In this document: positions 5,832-7,083 of the stretch, in pieces
How positions within the stretch are numbered: the stretch's first letter is position 1
Layout of the letters: each line of letters opens with the position of its first letter
From: an uncultured Bacteroidales bacterium
GTDB lineage: Bacteria > Bacteroidota > Bacteroidia > Bacteroidales > Bacteroidaceae
Assembly (NCBI GenBank): GCA_902803195.1
Contig: CADCOX010000185.1
Coordinates: 1-7,083, forward strand
Reading direction: 5' to 3'
DNA: 7,083 nt
Position numbers and translations under genes: made by a program
The notes under the pieces: model-generated
Database searches by the model: none
Seen by the model: only the letters and a program-made list of their open reading frames with translations
Told to the model about the DNA's origin: nothing

Positions 5832-7013
5832 TTACTTCTTGGCAGCGCTGTTGCCGTTCTTCTGGTTGTTGTTATTGTTGCGGTTACGCGGTCCTGGCAT
5901 GAAGGGGTTGCTCTTCTGCTGGCTGTCGCCAGTCTCTTCAACTTGTGCGAAGATCATATCGGCCAATACCTCCGTACCTGCTTTGACACCGCTGACGATC
6001 TCGGTCATTGTGCCGTTGCTGACGCCAATCTCTACGGGGAATGCCTTGAAGGTCTTGCCCTCGCGTACCCAGAGCTTGTGCTTAGCGTCGCACGGCTCGA
6101 TGGTCTCGTCCTCAGCGATGAGGGCTTCATTAGGCGAGAAGCGGAGTGCCTTGGACGCGACGGTGAGAACGTCGTTCTTCTCGAGCGTGAAGATTGTTAC
6201 ATTGGCCGTCAGACCGGGCTTCAGCTTCAGGTCAGCGTTCGGAGCGCTGATGACCACCTCGTAGGTGACGACGTTGCTCTCTGTCGTGGCCTGCTGACGC
6301 ACCTGCGTCACGACGCCTTCGAACGTGTCGTTGGGGAATGCGTCGACCGAGAACGTTACGCGCTGTCCTTCCTTCACCTCGCCGATGTCAGCCTCGTCGA
6401 TGTCGGCAATGACGCGCATGTCCGTGAGGTCCTGAGCGATGGTGAAGAGGGTAGGAGTGGAGAAGGAGGCAGCCACGGTCTGTCCTTCCTCGACAGCCTT
6501 GGAGAGCACGACGCCGTTGATGGGCGAAGTGATAGTGGCATAGCCGAGGTCGGTCTCAGCGCGCTTCACGCTCTGACGGGCGGTGGTCACTTGCTGCTGA
6601 GCCTGTACGTAGGAGAGGCGTGCCTGCTCGAAGTCGTTGGCGCTGATGAGGCCTTTGTCGAAGAGGCTCTTCTGGCGCTCGAAGTTGGCTTTCTGATAAG
6701 CGAGCGCGCTCTGCACGCTGGTGAGGTTAGCGCGCTGACTTGCCAGCGTACTGATGAGGTTGGTCTTGTCGAGCTCGGCAATCACCTGACCAGCTTTCAC
6801 CTCGGAGTTGTAGTCGACGTAGATCTTGGCGACAATACCGCTGACCTGCGTACCGACTTCCACGCTCGTCACGGGCTCGATAGTACCTGTCGCGGTGACG
6901 GTCGTAGAGATATTGCCTTTCTCTACCGTGGTTGTTTCATACTCGGGACCTTTCTTCTTGGAGCAGCCCACAAGGACAAGTCCAATCCCTAACAATAGAA
7001 TACTTTTTTTCAT
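5832..7013 (-). CDS. MacA-like membrane-fusion (periplasmic adaptor) lipoprotein
   Basis: Periplasmic adaptor linking an inner-membrane ABC exporter to an outer-membrane channel. The 393-residue protein has a lipoprotein signal (MKKSILLLGIGLVLVGC, lipobox LVGC, lipidated Cys17). A membrane-proximal beta segment follows (TTTVEKGNISTTVTATGTIEP, 27-47), then the first lipoyl half (EVGTQVSGIVAKIYVDYNSEVKAGQVIAELD, 52-82), a helical hairpin (about 83-155), the second lipoyl half (ATITSPINGVVLSKAVEEGQTV, 159-180), a beta-barrel domain (about 195-275) and a MacA-type C-terminal domain (about 280-357). The tail (358-393) is Asn/Gln/Lys-rich and looks disordered. A TTG eight codons upstream (7035-7037) is open, but it would put KDNRHIY before the signal peptide, so the ATG at 7011-7013 is chosen. 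The gene abuts the ATPase gene with no spacer. The +2 residues SKKK are not the acidic motif linked to surface export in Bacteroidetes. Confidence 0.95.
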   Translation of the reverse strand: MKKSILLLGIGLVLVGCSKKKGPEYETTTVEKGNISTTVTATGTIEPVTSVEVGTQVSGIVAKIYVDYNSEVKAGQVIAELDKTNLISTLASQRANLTSVQSALAYQKANFERQKSLFDKGLISANDFEQARLSYVQAQQQVTTARQSVKRAETDLGYATITSPINGVVLSKAVEEGQTVAASFSTPTLFTIAQDLTDMRVIADIDEADIGEVKEGQRVTFSVDAFPNDTFEGVVTQVRQQATTESNVVTYEVVISAPNADLKLKPGLTANVTIFTLEKNDVLTVASKALRFSPNEALIAEDETIEPCDAKHKLWVREGKTFKAFPVEIGVSNGTMTEIVSGVKAGTEVLADMIFAQVEETGDSQQKSNPFMPGPRNRNNNNNQKNGNSAAKK

Positions 7014-7031
7014 ATAAATGTGTCTGTTATC

Positions 7032-7050
7032 TTTCAATATTTCAATATTT
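7032..7050. repeat. Short AT-rich tandem repeat upstream of the adaptor gene
   Basis: TTTCAATA occurs twice in tandem (7032-7039, 7040-7047) followed by TTT, 19-37 bp upstream of the adaptor ATG. On the minus strand it reads as repeated TATTGAAA. No TTTG / TAnnTTTG promoter could be placed in the 70 bp available, so the operon promoter, and possibly an outer-membrane channel gene, probably lies beyond the window. Confidence 0.55.
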
Positions 7051-7083
7051 CCGCTCGGCGCTTGCGACGCTTCTATGAGCGTA

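Noticed and set aside
5730..6992. A 420-codon plus-strand open frame opposite the adaptor gene
   Set aside because: It lies fully opposite the recognisable MacA-like gene and the start of the ATPase gene, and has no family features of its own.
7014..7037. Upstream TTG start for the adaptor gene
   Set aside because: It would place KDNRHIY before a textbook lipoprotein signal peptide; the ATG at 7011-7013 fits better.
7014..7083. Bacteroidetes-type promoter upstream of the adaptor gene
   Set aside because: No TTTG and TAnnTTTG pair at suitable spacing was found on the minus strand in the available sequence.

Overview
The window looks like chromosome from a Bacteroidales bacterium, most likely Prevotella or a close relative. 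The evidence is a DUF4468-type secreted protein (a Bacteroidetes-centred family), ATG starts without clear Shine-Dalgarno sequences, and short low-complexity repeats in almost every gene gap. No rRNA or 16S marker is present, so the genus is inferred. All genes that can be supported lie on the minus strand and are read here from right to left.

Right half (7013 to 3685): a tripartite-pump type ABC exporter. A lipoprotein membrane-fusion (MacA-like) adaptor is followed with no gap (TAA directly against ATG) by a MacB/LolD-class ATPase. After a 179-bp gap comes a MacB-type permease with one N-terminal and three C-terminal membrane helices around a periplasmic domain. ATPase and permease are separate polypeptides, unlike the fused MacB of E. 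coli. No TolC-like outer-membrane partner is in the window. The 179-bp gap carries two inverted copies of a GC-rich REP-like palindrome. One sits against the ATPase stop codon between two 9-bp direct repeats, which suggests a small inserted element.

Middle (3684 to 2884): an eight-unit 7-bp tandem repeat, then a small secreted DUF4468-like protein with a signal peptide, then a 77-bp gap holding a strong hairpin.

Left (2883 to 340): an 847-residue multi-pass MscS-family channel with a signal peptide, a periplasmic helical region, about eleven membrane helices and a C-terminal MscS pore and beta domain. Beyond its stop lies about 120 bp of low-complexity sequence with inverted repeats. At the left edge a Gln/Glu/Lys-rich minus-strand reading frame runs out of the window and appears to be cut at its 5' end.

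The exporter genes form a clear functional unit. The DUF4468 and MscS genes are co-directional and could be co-transcribed, but a functional link to the exporter is not shown by the sequence. No tRNA, rRNA, CRISPR, transposase gene or recognisable Bacteroidetes promoter (TTTG / TAnnTTTG) was found. I saw no clearly undescribed system; the most interesting signals are the REP-like elements and repeats in the gaps, and the truncated frame at the left edge.
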